A DNA stretch of 64,000 nt from Enterococcaceae bacterium (GTDB lineage Bacteria; Bacillota; Bacilli; Lactobacillales; Enterococcaceae), in the NCBI GenBank assembly GCA_022649665.1, contig JALCOL010000009.1:33261-97260 (forward strand). Reading direction: 5' to 3'. How positions within the stretch are numbered: position 1 is the stretch's first letter; each line of letters opens with the position of its first letter. Of the stretch, positions 18,278-28,553 are shown piece after piece. The position numbers and the translations under genes were made by a program. A model generated the notes under the pieces. That model was not told the DNA's origin, did not search any database, and was given only the letters and a program-made list of their open reading frames with translations.

Positions 18278-20662
18278 ATGTACGCAGAGGTCATTGTCGA
18301 TGTTCCGGCGCAGCAGACGGACCGGCCGTTCACTTATGAAGTACCGCGCGAATTTACCGGCGGGATCGAGTGCGGGATGCGGGTCATCGTTCCATTCGGG
18401 AAGCTGAAGCGCCAAGGGTTCATCATTGGTCTGACAAAAGAAGCCCCCACGTTTAAAACGCGTCCGATCGAAAAAGTTCTCGATCTTTCGCCGGTTTTGA
18501 CTGAAGAGCTGCTTGCGTTGGCGGATTATATGTGCGCGCATACGTTTGCCTTTAAGATCACTTGTTTGGAAACGATGCTTCCAGCCGCGTTCAAAGCGCG
18601 CTACGAGAAAAATATTTTGCGCAAAACGCCCGTCGCGGAAGTCGTCGACTTTTTTGAACAGGCGGAAGCGATCCCTTATGACACGGCGGAAGCGCGCGGG
18701 ATGCTGCCGCAGCTTTTGGAGTGGCAAAAAAAAGGCTGGGTCGATGTCGAATATGAGGTGCAGCAAAAAGGCAAAGTCAAGACAGAACGCCTTGTGCTGC
18801 TCAAACACTCCGCGGAGGAGTACCGCGTGCTTGAAGAAAACGTGCGGAAAAATGCGCTGCAGCAGCGGGCACTTTTAGCGCGGCTGGCTGATTCGACTGC
18901 AAAAAAAGCTATCCCGGCGAAAAAACTGATCGCTGAAGGGATCAAAGCGGCAACGCTCCAAGCCGGCGCACAAAAAGGCTGGATCTCATTTGAAGAAGCG
19001 GAAGTCTACCGCGACCCGTATCAAGACGAAGCGACCCCTTTAGGGCAGCCGCTGACGCTCAATCCTGAACAACAAACGGCCTTCACGAAGATCGCAGCAA
19101 GCATGGAAAAAGCGGAGGAGGCGGTCTATCTGCTTGAAGGGATCACCGGCAGCGGCAAGACCGAAGTCTATCTGCAAGCGATCGCTCAAGCACTTGCAGC
19201 CGGCAAACAGGCGATCCTGCTCGTTCCGGAGATCGCACTGACGCCGCAGATGGTCGAGCGTTTCAAACATCGTTTTGGGGAGGCGGTCGCGGTATTACAT
19301 AGCGGATTGTCGCAAGGAGAAAAATATGACGAGTGGCGCAAGATCCAGCGGCAGGAAGCACAGATCGTCGTCGGAGCACGGTCCGCGATCTTCGCACCGT
19401 TTCGCGATCTCGGGCTGATCATTTTAGATGAAGAGCATGAATCGAGCTATAAGCAGGAAGAAATGCCGCGCTATCATGCGCGCGACTTGGCGATCTGGCG
19501 CGCGAAATATCATCATTGCCCGGTCGTTCTCGGCAGCGCGACGCCTTCATTGGAGTCGCGGGCGCGGGCTCAGAAAAATGTTTACCACTTGCTGCGTTTA
19601 ACGCAGCGCGCGCAAAATGCACATTTGCCGGCGATCGGGATCGTCGATCAGAAAAAAGAATACAACGCTGGGAATTCCAGCGAATTTTCCGAAATCCTGC
19701 GCGAAAAGATCAGCGACCGTTTGGAAAAAGGCGAGCAGACTGTATTGCTGCTCAATCGGCGCGGTTATTCGTCGTTTATGATCTGCCGGGAATGCGGCTA
19801 CGTTTTGACTTGTCCAAATTGCGACATCTCACTGACGCTTCATAAAGATATCCAACGGATGAAGTGCCACTATTGCGGTCATGAAGAACGGGTACCTGAC
19901 CATTGTCCGCAATGCGGCAGCAAAAAGATCCGCTTTCGCGGCAGCGGTACGCAAAAGATCGAAGAAACACTGCATGAGATCGTGCCGGAAGCCCGCATTT
20001 TGCGGATGGATGTCGATACGACCCGCCGCAAAGGAGCACACAAAAGGATCTTGAATGCTTTTGGGCGCGGCGACGCTGATATTCTGCTCGGGACGCAGAT
20101 GATCGCTAAGGGGCTCGATTATCCGAACGTGACGCTGGTCGGCGTTTTGAATGCCGATACCGCGCTGAATCTGCCGGATTTCCGCGCTGCTGAGCGGACG
20201 TTTCAGCTGCTCTCGCAAGTCAGCGGACGAGCGGGCCGCGGAAAAAAACAAGGCGAAGTCGTGATCCAGACATTCAATCCCGAACATTACGCGATCCAGT
20301 GGGCAAAAGCGCATGATTATGAAGGTTTTTACCGCCAAGAGATGCGCTACCGCCATCTGAGCGACTATCCGCCGTTTTACTATACGATCGCGCTGACGGT
20401 CAGCCACAAAGATCCGGAACGCGCAGCGCGCAAGATTTATCAGCTGGCGGACGGTCTTAAAAGCGTGCTCTCGCCGCAAGGAAAAGTCTTGGGACCGACA
20501 CCCAAAGAAGTTTTTAAAGTAAAGCAGCGTTATTACTATCAGATTTTGATAAAATACAAACAGGAACCGCAGCTTTTGGATTGGCTCCATAAAGTATTGA
20601 ATGAAAGCCAAGAAGAGCTGCGCCGCGGATTGCGGCTGTCGATCGATGTCGATCCGCTATAA
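18278..20662 (+). CDS. priA: Primosomal replication-restart helicase PriA
   Basis: A 794-residue PriA. The N-terminal 3'-end-binding domain begins MYAEVIVDVPAQQTDRPFTY. The DEAH helicase core has GITGSGKTEVY (Walker A) and LDEEHESSYK (motif II), and four cysteine pairs bind two zincs (CRECGYVLTCPNCD, then CHYCGHEERVPDHCPQC). It restarts stalled forks by loading the replicative helicase. Length and order are normal. ATG 18278 follows GAAAGGTGG. It starts the priA-fmt-rsmB-stp-pknB run. Confidence 0.97.
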   Translation: MYAEVIVDVPAQQTDRPFTYEVPREFTGGIECGMRVIVPFGKLKRQGFIIGLTKEAPTFKTRPIEKVLDLSPVLTEELLALADYMCAHTFAFKITCLETMLPAAFKARYEKNILRKTPVAEVVDFFEQAEAIPYDTAEARGMLPQLLEWQKKGWVDVEYEVQQKGKVKTERLVLLKHSAEEYRVLEENVRKNALQQRALLARLADSTAKKAIPAKKLIAEGIKAATLQAGAQKGWISFEEAEVYRDPYQDEATPLGQPLTLNPEQQTAFTKIAASMEKAEEAVYLLEGITGSGKTEVYLQAIAQALAAGKQAILLVPEIALTPQMVERFKHRFGEAVAVLHSGLSQGEKYDEWRKIQRQEAQIVVGARSAIFAPFRDLGLIILDEEHESSYKQEEMPRYHARDLAIWRAKYHHCPVVLGSATPSLESRARAQKNVYHLLRLTQRAQNAHLPAIGIVDQKKEYNAGNSSEFSEILREKISDRLEKGEQTVLLLNRRGYSSFMICRECGYVLTCPNCDISLTLHKDIQRMKCHYCGHEERVPDHCPQCGSKKIRFRGSGTQKIEETLHEIVPEARILRMDVDTTRRKGAHKRILNAFGRGDADILLGTQMIAKGLDYPNVTLVGVLNADTALNLPDFRAAERTFQLLSQVSGRAGRGKKQGEVVIQTFNPEHYAIQWAKAHDYEGFYRQEMRYRHLSDYPPFYYTIALTVSHKDPERAARKIYQLADGLKSVLSPQGKVLGPTPKEVFKVKQRYYYQILIKYKQEPQLLDWLHKVLNESQEELRRGLRLSIDVDPL

Positions 20663-20677
20663 TCAGGAGGAGTTAAA

Positions 20678-21619
20678 ATGACCAAAATCGTCTTTATGGG
20701 AACACCGGCATTTGCTGTCCCGATCTTGGAAGGGCTGCTGGAAAAAAATTACGAGGTTCAAGCGGTCGTGACGCAACCGGACCGCCCTGTCGGCCGTAAA
20801 AAGATCATGACCCCGCCGCCGGTCAAAGAGGCCGCCCTGAAGCACCACCTTGAAGTTTTGCAGCCGGCGAAATTGTCCGGCTCGCCCGCGGCCGCGCGGC
20901 TGCATGAATTGGCACCGGATTTGATCATCACCGCCGCGTTCGGGCAATTTTTGCCGGACAGTGTTTTGAATATTCCGCGTTACGGGGTCTTGAATGTCCA
21001 CGCATCGCTTTTGCCACGTTGGCGCGGCGGAGCGCCCGTCCATTATGCATTGATCGCCGGCGACCAAAAGACTGGCGTCACCTTGATGAAAACGGTCAAA
21101 AAAATGGATGCTGGCGATATTTACGCGCAGGCCGAGCTTGCGATCACACCGAAAGACAATGTCGGCACGTTGTTTGAAAAGTTGAGCATTCTCGGGCGCG
21201 ATTTGCTCTTGCGCTCATTACCGCTTTATTTGGCGGGCAAACTGCCAGCGCGTCCGCAAGAAGAAGCACTGATCACGATCGCACCGAATATCAAACGCGA
21301 ACAAGAAATTCTTGACTTTCAAAAGACGGCAAAAGAGCTGGAGAACCAAATCCGCGGAATGTGTCCGTGGCCCGTCGCTTATACGACATGGGGCGGAAAA
21401 CGCCTCAAAGTCTGGCTTGCCAAAGCAGCTGCGGAAAAGACCAGCGGCACTCCCGGCGAAGTGCTCGCCGCGGACCATCATTTAACAGTCGCTTGCGGCG
21501 GCGGGACTGTCCTTGAGCTGCTTGAAGTCCAGCCGGCTGGCAAAGGAAAAATGAGTACACAAGACTTTCTGAACGGAGTCGGCCGCAAACTTGAGGCTGG
21601 CGAGGTCTTCGGCCAATGA
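20678..21619 (+). CDS. fmt: Methionyl-tRNA formyltransferase
   Basis: A 313-residue enzyme with the formyl-THF-binding N-terminal Rossmann-like domain: start MTKIVFMGTPAFAVPIL, catalytic and signature stretch NVHASLLPRWRGGAPVHYAL, and MDAGDIY. The C-terminal OB-like domain contacts initiator tRNA. It formylates Met-tRNA for translation initiation. It follows priA after 15 bases behind AGGAGG and overlaps rsmB by ATGA. Peptide deformylase is not in this window. Confidence 0.97.
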   Translation: MTKIVFMGTPAFAVPILEGLLEKNYEVQAVVTQPDRPVGRKKIMTPPPVKEAALKHHLEVLQPAKLSGSPAAARLHELAPDLIITAAFGQFLPDSVLNIPRYGVLNVHASLLPRWRGGAPVHYALIAGDQKTGVTLMKTVKKMDAGDIYAQAELAITPKDNVGTLFEKLSILGRDLLLRSLPLYLAGKLPARPQEEALITIAPNIKREQEILDFQKTAKELENQIRGMCPWPVAYTTWGGKRLKVWLAKAAAEKTSGTPGEVLAADHHLTVACGGGTVLELLEVQPAGKGKMSTQDFLNGVGRKLEAGEVFGQ

Positions 21620-22968
21620 AAAAAATCGAAAATACGCCCCGCTATCAAGCGGTTGAAACACTGATGCGGGTCGAAACGCAGCACAGCTATGCCAATCTTC
21701 TTTTGAATGATACTTTGAACAGCCACGGCTGGTCGGCTGCCGACCGCGGCCTGTTTACCGAGCTCGTTTACGGCACGATCGCGCGCCAGCTGACGCTTTC
21801 GTATGCAGTCGATACTTTTCTGGCAAAAAAAGCTGCTCCATGGGTCAAGATCTTGCTGGAAACCGCTTTTTTTCAAATGGTTTATTTAGATAAAGTGCCG
21901 GATCACGCGATCATCAACGAAAGTGTCGAGATCGCTAAAGTTCGCGGCCATGCAGGGATCGCTAAATTAGTCAACGCAGTCCTGCGTAATCTTCAGCGCC
22001 GCGGGATGCCGGACTTTTCCGCGATCAGCGATCCATTGGAACACTTGAGCATCGAAGTCAGTCTGCCGAAAGCGCTCGCCGCGCGCCTTGTTGAGCTGCG
22101 CGGGCTGGAAGGAACGAAAAAGCTGGGAGAAAGCCTGCTCGTACCGGCCCGCAGCAGTGCCCGCTTATGCGATCCGCAGCTAACGGTCGATCAGGCAGTC
22201 GATCTTTTAAATGAAGAAGGAATAAAAGCCGAAGAAAGCCGAGTCTCGCCGGTCGGGATCATTGCCCGCCGCGGCGCTTTCGCGAAAACGCGCTTGTTCC
22301 GCGAAGGGAAAATCACGATCCAAGACGAGAGCTCGATGCTTGTCGCCCCGGCGCTTCAAGTCGAACCGTCGCATCACGTCCTCGACGCTTGTGCAGCGCC
22401 TGGCGGGAAAACGACGCATATCGCGCAGTATTTGGACGCTGACAAAGGCGGAAAAGTAACCGCGCTCGATATCCACGCAAAGAAAGTCGAATTGATCCGC
22501 GAAAATGCAGCGCGGCTGCATGAGACCGCGCGCATCGAAGCGATTTGCCTTGATGCACGGCAGGCGGCGGAAAAATTCGCCCCAGCTTCGTTTGACCGGA
22601 TCCTAGTTGACGCGCCTTGTTCGGGTCTGGGTTTGATGCGCCGCAAACCGGACATCAAATATCAAAAAACACCGGCAGATTTCGTAAAATTACCTAAAAT
22701 TCAACGGGAAATCCTTGAAAGTGTCTGCGCATTGTTGAAATCTTCCGGTATAATGATTTACAGCACCTGTACTATTTTACCGGAAGAAAATCAAGAAGTC
22801 GTTCGGGGATTTCTGGCAGATCATCCTGAGTTTGTCCAGATCCCGCCTGACGTTCCGCTGGTCAAAAAATTTGTGAAAGATGGTTTTTTGACGCTTTTCC
22901 CTGACGATATGGGAACAGACGGCTTTTTTATCAGCTGTCTGCAAAAAAGAGAAAAAGCAAATCGATGA
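21616..22968 (+). CDS. rsmB: 16S rRNA (cytosine967-C5)-methyltransferase
   Basis: A 450-residue RsmB/Sun protein: an N-terminal NusB-like RNA-binding domain (about 1-130) and a SAM methyltransferase domain with DACAAPGGKTTHIAQYL (SAM site), DAPCSGLGLMRRKPDIKY and STCTILPEENQEVV, the last two carrying the two active cysteines. It methylates C967 in 16S rRNA. Its ATG overlaps the fmt stop, indicating translational coupling. Length is typical. Confidence 0.95.
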   Translation: MKKIENTPRYQAVETLMRVETQHSYANLLLNDTLNSHGWSAADRGLFTELVYGTIARQLTLSYAVDTFLAKKAAPWVKILLETAFFQMVYLDKVPDHAIINESVEIAKVRGHAGIAKLVNAVLRNLQRRGMPDFSAISDPLEHLSIEVSLPKALAARLVELRGLEGTKKLGESLLVPARSSARLCDPQLTVDQAVDLLNEEGIKAEESRVSPVGIIARRGAFAKTRLFREGKITIQDESSMLVAPALQVEPSHHVLDACAAPGGKTTHIAQYLDADKGGKVTALDIHAKKVELIRENAARLHETARIEAICLDARQAAEKFAPASFDRILVDAPCSGLGLMRRKPDIKYQKTPADFVKLPKIQREILESVCALLKSSGIMIYSTCTILPEENQEVVRGFLADHPEFVQIPPDVPLVKKFVKDGFLTLFPDDMGTDGFFISCLQKREKANR

Positions 22969-22977
22969 GGTGAAGGA

Positions 22978-23706
22978 ATGGACATTTATTTTCAAACAGA
23001 TATTGGGCAAAGAAGACGCAATAATCAAGATTTTACCGGCAGCTTTTATAATCAGGAACAGATCCCGCTTGTGATCGTCGCTGATGGCATGGGGGGGCAT
23101 AAAGCAGGCGACATCGCCAGCTCGATGCTCGTCAACGGTCTCGGCCAAAAATGGCAAGAGACGGCTTTTTCTTCAGCAGAAGAGGTCTCACAGTGGCTGA
23201 TCAAAAATATCCAAGAAGCGAATGTCGCGATCTTCAACAAAGGCCAAGAAATCCCCGAATATAACGGGATGGGAAGCACGGTCGTCGCGGCCGTGATCCA
23301 ACCGCGCCAATTTATTTTGGCACATGTCGGCGACAGCCGCGCGTATTTGTGGACCGGGAAAAAGCTTGATCAGCTGACAGTCGATCATTCGCTCGTCCAA
23401 GAGCTCGTCAACCAAGGCGAGATCACCCCTGAAATGGCTCAGCACCACCCGCAGAAGAACGTTGTTACGCGTTCGGTCGGGATGCCGGGAACTGTCGAAG
23501 TCGATGTCTACGACTGGAAGTGGAGCCCAAATGAAGTCTTGCTCTTGTGTTCCGACGGACTTACCAATATGGTCTCTGATCAGCGGATCGCAGAAGTTCT
23601 AGAAGGAGCCGGCGATCTTCAAGAAAAAGCAGATACTTTGATCGAGGAAGCCAATCAAAACGGCGGCATCGATAATATCACGGTGCTGCTTGCAGCAAAC
23701 ACCTAG
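22978..23706 (+). CDS. stp: PP2C-type serine/threonine phosphatase
   Basis: A 242-residue PPM phosphatase (also called PrpC or PhpP). Metal-binding motifs are seen: RRRNNQD near the N-terminus, VADGMGGHKAGDIAS, HVGDSRAYLW, and LLLCSDGLTNMV plus GGIDNITV at the C-terminus. It removes phosphate from substrates of the adjacent PASTA kinase and from the kinase itself. ATG 22978 follows GAGGTGAAGG, and the pknB start lies 12 bases after its stop. This pair is conserved in Firmicutes. Confidence 0.96.
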   Translation: MDIYFQTDIGQRRRNNQDFTGSFYNQEQIPLVIVADGMGGHKAGDIASSMLVNGLGQKWQETAFSSAEEVSQWLIKNIQEANVAIFNKGQEIPEYNGMGSTVVAAVIQPRQFILAHVGDSRAYLWTGKKLDQLTVDHSLVQELVNQGEITPEMAQHHPQKNVVTRSVGMPGTVEVDVYDWKWSPNEVLLLCSDGLTNMVSDQRIAEVLEGAGDLQEKADTLIEEANQNGGIDNITVLLAANT

Positions 23707-23718
23707 GAGGGAGAAACA

Positions 23719-25920
23719 ATGATTGAAATCGGTAGTACTTTAAACGGCCGATACAAGATCTTAGGCATGATCGGCTCAGGCGGCATGGCCAATGTGTATT
23801 TGGCAGAAGATCTGATTTTGGATCGCGAAGTCGCGGTCAAAGTGCTGCGCTTCGATTTTCAAAATGATGCAGCGGCGATCCGCCGCTTCCAGCGCGAAGC
23901 CCGCGCGGCCTCCGAATTGGTGCATCCGAATATCGTGAGCGTATATGATGTCGGCGAAGAGGACGGCCTGCAGTACATCGTCATGGAATATGTCGATGGG
24001 ATGGACCTGAAACGCTATTTACAGACGCATTATCCGCTGCCTTATGATGAAGTCGTCGATATCATGGAACAGATCATCTCAGCGGTCGAAGAAGCGCATG
24101 CACACCAAATCATTCACCGCGATATCAAGCCGCAGAATATCCTGATCGATAAAAACGGCGTCGTCAAGATCACTGACTTTGGGATCGCCGTCGCATTGAC
24201 GGAAACATCGATCACGCAGACCAATACGATGCTCGGCAGCGTTCACTATTTGTCGCCGGAACAGGCCCGCGGCGGTTCAGCGACACCGCAATCCGATATT
24301 TATTCGATGGGGATCGTTTTGTATGAGCTTTTGACCGGCAGTGTGCCGTTTGACGGCGAAACAGCGGTTTCGATCGCACTGAAACATTTCCAAGCGGATA
24401 TGCCTTCGGTTCGCGATATCGATCCGAATATTCCGCAGCCGCTCGAAAATGTGATCTTGCATGCGACTGCAAAAGATCCGAAAGACCGCTACCCAAGCGT
24501 ATCCGCGATGGGAGCTGATCTGCGGACAGCGTTAGATCCGGCGCGGGCTGACGAGCCGAAATTCATTCCGGCGTCGCAGCTTGAAAAAACGCGGCCGATC
24601 GCAGCGCTAAAAGATGAGCCGGCCGCGGAAGAGGCGCCGCCAGAGGATACGGCGAAAAAACCGCAGGAAAAGGCCAAAGCAAAACAAAAATGGTATAAAA
24701 AGAAATGGGTCTGGGCATTGATCGCAGCTCTGCTTTTATTAGTCGCCGGCGGAACAGTCTACGCATTTTCCCGCAATGACGTCGTCGTCCCGGACGTCAG
24801 CGACATGTCGACCGCTCAGGCTAAAACCATTTTGGAAGAGAAAAATTTCAAAGTCGCCGATAAAACCAAAGAAATCAAAGACGAAAAGATCGCCAGCGGC
24901 AAAGTCGTCAAAACTTCGCCGGAAGCCGGCAACAAAGTGAAAAAAGGCCGGACTGTGACGCTTTATGTCTCGATCGGCGCTGGCGAAGTCAAGATGGAGG
25001 ATTACGTCGGCAAAGACTTTGACCGTGCAAAAGAAGCACTGATCGCGCTTGGCTTTAAGGAAGAGAACATCATCCAAAAAACGACGTATGATCCAAGTAC
25101 GAAAAACGGCAACATCACCAAGCAAAGTCCGGCCGCCGGCAAAAAGGTCGACCCGGCAAAGCAGAAAGTGACGTTTACCGTCAGCAAAGGCAGCGAGCCG
25201 GTCACGTTGAAAGACTATACCGGGATGAGTCTGACCGAAGTCAAGAGTGCGCTGTACAGTTTGGGATTGAGCGATGATCAGATCGTCGTCACCCAGATCG
25301 AAAGCAGCGAAGCCGCTAACACCGTTGTTTCGCAAGCGCCAGTCGGCGGCACGACGATCGACCCAAGCAGCCAGACAGTCACTTTGACGGTCAGCAAAGG
25401 GCCGACAAAAGTCAGCTTGACTGACATCTCCGGCTATACGAAAGCTGAAGCCGATAAATACTTCAAAGACAATGGTCTTGTGCCGAATTATACAGAAGAA
25501 TATTCGGACAGTGTGGCGGAAGGCAAAGTGATCCGGACCTCGCCGGCGAAAGGCGAATCGGTCGCGGCTGGCTCCACGGTTCAAGTCGTCCTCTCCAAAG
25601 GCAAAGAAGCGAAAAGCTCTTCGACCTCGTCTTCCGCCTCCGACACTTATACCGCTTCGGTGATCGTTACGATGCGGGAACCGGCAACTTACTCAGTCTA
25701 TCTGACATATCCTGACGGAACGAAAAGCGAAGTGAAGACACAAAATCTGACCGAAGCCAGTCCGAAATTCACAGCAACATTTGCTGTGAAAAAAGGTCAA
25801 AGCGCGGTCGCAACGGTTGAAGAAAATGGCGTAATATCAGCGAATAAAACTATAACTGAAAGTGCACCAACGTTCGACGTTGTAAAAGATTCTGGATTGC
25901 CTAGTCAATCAGGCCAATAA
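23719..25920 (+). CDS. pknB: PASTA-domain Ser/Thr protein kinase
   Basis: A 733-residue membrane kinase (PrkC/StkP/PknB). The cytoplasmic kinase domain (about 1-270) has GSGGMANVY, Lys41 in [17 protein letters not shown] and SPEQARG. An acidic linker leads to one transmembrane helix (about 335-357, [20 protein letters not shown]). Outside are four PASTA repeats (about 358-630) that sense muropeptides or lipid II, then a Ser-rich spacer and a C-terminal roughly 90-residue beta-rich domain ending SGLPSQSGQ. It regulates cell-wall synthesis and division. The first gene after it has its own region, with a terminator between. Confidence 0.96.
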   Translation: MIEIGSTLNGRYKILGMIGSGGMANVYLAEDLILDREVAVKVLRFDFQNDAAAIRRFQREARAASELVHPNIVSVYDVGEEDGLQYIVMEYVDGMDLKRYLQTHYPLPYDEVVDIMEQIISAVEEAHAHQIIHRDIKPQNILIDKNGVVKITDFGIAVALTETSITQTNTMLGSVHYLSPEQARGGSATPQSDIYSMGIVLYELLTGSVPFDGETAVSIALKHFQADMPSVRDIDPNIPQPLENVILHATAKDPKDRYPSVSAMGADLRTALDPARADEPKFIPASQLEKTRPIAALKDEPAAEEAPPEDTAKKPQEKAKAKQKWYKKKWVWALIAALLLLVAGGTVYAFSRNDVVVPDVSDMSTAQAKTILEEKNFKVADKTKEIKDEKIASGKVVKTSPEAGNKVKKGRTVTLYVSIGAGEVKMEDYVGKDFDRAKEALIALGFKEENIIQKTTYDPSTKNGNITKQSPAAGKKVDPAKQKVTFTVSKGSEPVTLKDYTGMSLTEVKSALYSLGLSDDQIVVTQIESSEAANTVVSQAPVGGTTIDPSSQTVTLTVSKGPTKVSLTDISGYTKAEADKYFKDNGLVPNYTEEYSDSVAEGKVIRTSPAKGESVAAGSTVQVVLSKGKEAKSSSTSSSASDTYTASVIVTMREPATYSVYLTYPDGTKSEVKTQNLTEASPKFTATFAVKKGQSAVATVEENGVISANKTITESAPTFDVVKDSGLPSQSGQ

Positions 25921-25932
25921 AAACAAATTTCT

Positions 25933-25968
25933 AAGAGCCGCAGCAATCAATCTGCTGCGGCTCTTTTT
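25933..25968 (+). terminator. Terminator after pknB
   Basis: AAGAGCCGCAGCA, short loop, TGCTGCGGCTCTT: a 13-bp perfect stem followed by T5. It closes the long priA-pknB run. rsgA starts 35 bases later. Confidence 0.9.
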
Positions 25969-26002
25969 GTGTTAAGATAAATCAAAAAGAAGGGAGCCAT
26001 TT

Positions 26003-26902
26003 ATGACAATCGGACAGATCCGCAAGGCGCTGAGCGGTTTTTATTATATTTATGCTGAGGGAAAGACGTATCAAACGCGGGCACGGGGCAATTTCCGCAA
26101 AAAAAAATTGACACCATTAGTCGGCGACAAAGTAGAATTTGAAAGCACCAATGAAACGGATGGCTATATTTTGAAACTGCTGCCGCGGGAGAATCGTTTG
26201 ACGCGCCCGCCGGTAGCGAATGTTGATTTGGGCGTGATCGTGATGAGTGCCGCCGAGCCTGCTTTTTCCCAGCAGCTGCTGGACCGTTTTTTAGTGCAGC
26301 TCGAGGCGCAGAAAATCAAAGGAGCGATCTATCTCAGCAAGCGTGATCTTCTGGATACTGCGCAAAAAGAAGCGCTCGCTGAAATAATGGCGGTTTATGA
26401 GCGCGTCGGCTATCCGGTGATTTCAAGCGGCGATCAAGAAGAAACAACAGCGGCATTTGCGAAGCTGTTTCGCGGCAAGTTGACGGTCTTTATCGGTCAG
26501 TCGGGCGCTGGAAAATCAACACTGTTAAATATGATCGTTCCCGAACTCGAGCTTGCGACCGGCGAGATCTCGCAAGCATTGGGACGCGGGCGCCACACGA
26601 CGCGGCATGTCGAACTTTTGCCGATGTTCGGCGGACTGGTTGCGGATACTCCCGGCTTCAGTTCGCTTGAACTTGATCAAATTGAAGCGCCGCACGAGCT
26701 GGGGGATTGTTTTCCGGAGATCCGGGCAGCCGCCCCTTTCTGCAAATTCCGCGGCTGCCTTCATAGACATGAACCGGGTTGTGAAGTAAAATCAAGAGTG
26801 GAAAAAGGCCAGATCGCCTCTTCGCGGTACGAAGATTATTTGACCTTTTTGCAGGAGATCGAACAACGCAAGCCGGTCTACGGCAAGAAAAAGGAGAAAT
26901 AA
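26003..26902 (+). CDS. rsgA: Ribosome small subunit-dependent GTPase RsgA
   Basis: A 299-residue RsgA (YloQ/EngC): N-terminal OB fold (about 1-65), then a circularly permuted GTPase in which the G4-like SKRD precedes the P-loop GQSGAGKST and DTPGF. A C-terminal zinc knuckle C-KFRG-C-LHRHEPG-C closes it. It acts late in 30S assembly, releasing RbfA. ATG 26003 follows AAGAAGGGAG. It starts the rsgA-rpe-thiN cluster, with a 2-base gap to rpe. Length is normal. Confidence 0.96.
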   Translation: MTIGQIRKALSGFYYIYAEGKTYQTRARGNFRKKKLTPLVGDKVEFESTNETDGYILKLLPRENRLTRPPVANVDLGVIVMSAAEPAFSQQLLDRFLVQLEAQKIKGAIYLSKRDLLDTAQKEALAEIMAVYERVGYPVISSGDQEETTAAFAKLFRGKLTVFIGQSGAGKSTLLNMIVPELELATGEISQALGRGRHTTRHVELLPMFGGLVADTPGFSSLELDQIEAPHELGDCFPEIRAAAPFCKFRGCLHRHEPGCEVKSRVEKGQIASSRYEDYLTFLQEIEQRKPVYGKKKEK

Positions 26903-26904
26903 AA

Positions 26905-27555
26905 ATGAAAATAGCTCCCTCGATTTTGAGTGCGGACTTTGCGCATCTTGCGCGCGATATTGAAATGGTAGAAAAATTCGGTGCAGATTGGATCCATGTC
27001 GATGTGATGGACGGGCGCTTCGTCGACAATTTGACGTTCGGCCCCTTGATCGTCAAAGCGATCCGACCGGTCACGAATCTGCCGCTCGACGTCCATATGA
27101 TGGTTGAACGACCGGAACAGTGGATCCCGCAATTTGCTAAAGCAGGGGCTGATTATATTACGATCCACGTGGAAGCAACACCGCATATCCACGGGGCGCT
27201 CCAGCAGATCAAGAGCTTTGGCGTCAAAAGCGGAGTCGTGATCAATCCCGGCACGCCGGTCGCGCTGATCCGCGAAGTTCTGCCGCTTTGCGATTTGGTG
27301 TTGGTGATGAGTGTCAATCCGGGATTCGGCGGGCAAAAATTTCTGCCGGAAGTCGTGCATAAGATCGAAGAGCTCGCAGCATACCGCCAAGAAGAGCGCG
27401 CCGACTTTTTGATCGAAGTCGATGGCGGCCTGAATGAAGAAACGGCACCGATCGTTGTGAAAGCCGGCGCGGATGTGTGTGTGGCCGGTTCGTATATTTA
27501 TGGTGCCGAAGATCCGAAAGCTCGGATCGCTGCCTTGCGGGCGAGTGCGCGATGA
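26905..27555 (+). CDS. rpe: Ribulose-phosphate 3-epimerase
   Basis: A 216-residue TIM-barrel enzyme with the family motifs PSILSADFAHLARD, VDVMDGRFVDNLTFGP, LDVHMMVE, SVNPGFGGQKF and a C-terminal DGG (VDGGLNEE). It interconverts ribulose-5-phosphate and xylulose-5-phosphate in the pentose phosphate pathway. ATG 26905 sits behind AAAGGAG, 2 bases after rsgA; its end overlaps the thiN start (ATGA). Confidence 0.97.
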   Translation: MKIAPSILSADFAHLARDIEMVEKFGADWIHVDVMDGRFVDNLTFGPLIVKAIRPVTNLPLDVHMMVERPEQWIPQFAKAGADYITIHVEATPHIHGALQQIKSFGVKSGVVINPGTPVALIREVLPLCDLVLVMSVNPGFGGQKFLPEVVHKIEELAAYRQEERADFLIEVDGGLNEETAPIVVKAGADVCVAGSYIYGAEDPKARIAALRASAR

Positions 27556-28214
27556 AACAGATCGTGATCGCAGGCGGCGGTGAGCGCCAGAAGTGGCCCG
27601 CTTTGCAGTGCTTTCTGCCAGAAGAAACGTTTTGGGTCGGGGTAGACCGCGGCGCTTTTTTCTTGATAGAAATGGGGATTGCACCGAATTTGGCGGTCGG
27701 CGACTTTGATTCACTCTCAGAAGAAGAATTGGCACGCTTGAAAGAGAAGACGGCCGTTCATGAATCGGTCGCGGAAAAAGACGACACGGATACTCAGCTG
27801 GCACTTTTGGATGCAGTGACGCTTCATCCGGAGCTGCCGGTCTATTTGATCGGGATGACAGGCGGGCGGATCGATCACTTTTTATCCAATTTTTGGATGC
27901 CGCTGGAGCCGCGCTTTCAGCCGTTCATGCAGCAGATCATCATGCTGGATGATCAAAACGAGATCCGCTATTTTTCGCCGGGAAGCTATACGCTGCCTTA
28001 CCAGCAAGCTTACCGCTACGTGGCATTCGCCGCTTTGACAGCAGTCGAAAGCTTGACGCTTTCACAAGTGAAATATCCGCTTTTTGAAGTGGATGTTCCG
28101 CGGCCGACCTCGCTTGCCAGCAACGAATTTCTGCCGGGTCTTCCCGCAGAATTTTCATTTGAAAGCGGTGTGCTCGCAGTGATATACAGCCGTGACGAAA
28201 AAAAAGCGCAATAA
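27552..28214 (+). CDS. thiN: Thiamine pyrophosphokinase
   Basis: A 220-residue ThiN: VGVDRGAFFLIEMGIAPNLAVGDFDSLSEEE carries the catalytic GDFDS motif, with KDDTDTQLALLDAV and GMTGGRIDHFLSN following. It makes thiamine diphosphate from thiamine and ATP. I start at ATG 27552, overlapping the rpe stop codon; the longer in-frame extension lies inside rpe and lacks a ribosome-binding site. It ends the cluster and is followed by a terminator shared with rpmB. Confidence 0.95.
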   Translation: MKQIVIAGGGERQKWPALQCFLPEETFWVGVDRGAFFLIEMGIAPNLAVGDFDSLSEEELARLKEKTAVHESVAEKDDTDTQLALLDAVTLHPELPVYLIGMTGGRIDHFLSNFWMPLEPRFQPFMQQIIMLDDQNEIRYFSPGSYTLPYQQAYRYVAFAALTAVESLTLSQVKYPLFEVDVPRPTSLASNEFLPGLPAEFSFESGVLAVIYSRDEKKAQ

Positions 28215-28217
28215 AAA

Positions 28218-28246
28218 AGGGACTGCAGTATTTCGCTGCAGTCCCT
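28218..28246. terminator. Bidirectional terminator between thiN and rpmB
   Basis: AGGGACTGCAG, loop TATTTCG, CTGCAGTCCCT: an 11-bp perfect stem between convergent genes, flanked by an A-run on the left (a T-run for the minus strand) and GGTTTTAT on the right. Confidence 0.85.
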
Positions 28247-28260
28247 GGTTTTATCTTCGA

Positions 28261-28449
28261 TTATGCCCGTTCGATTTTGCCTGATTTTAAAGCTCGAGCA
28301 GAAACCCAAACTTTTTTAGGTTTTCCATCAATAAGTACGCGAACTTTTTGAAGATTAGGTTTCACGGTACGTTTTGTCGCGTTCAATGCATGAGAGCGAT
28401 TATTCGCACTGCGTGTTTTGCGGCCTGTGAAATAACATACTTTAGCCAT
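28261..28449 (-). CDS. rpmB: 50S ribosomal protein L28
   Basis: A 62-residue L28 reading [38 protein letters not shown], the bacterial L28 pattern. There is only one N-terminal Cys and no complete CxxC pair, so it is the zinc-independent form. ATG 28449 follows AAAGGAGGAAC. Opposed to thiN and divergent from asp23, as in many Firmicutes. It is a lone transcription unit. Confidence 0.97.
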   Translation of the reverse strand: MAKVCYFTGRKTRSANNRSHALNATKRTVKPNLQKVRVLIDGKPKKVWVSARALKSGKIERA

Positions 28450-28553
28450 CCTTTGTTCCTCCTTTACCTTGATTCTCGAGCCCGTATTCGGCTCATACTA
28501 AGACAACTTATCATAAAGCCGGGCGAATTGCAAGGTTCGCAAGGCGAAAAAAT

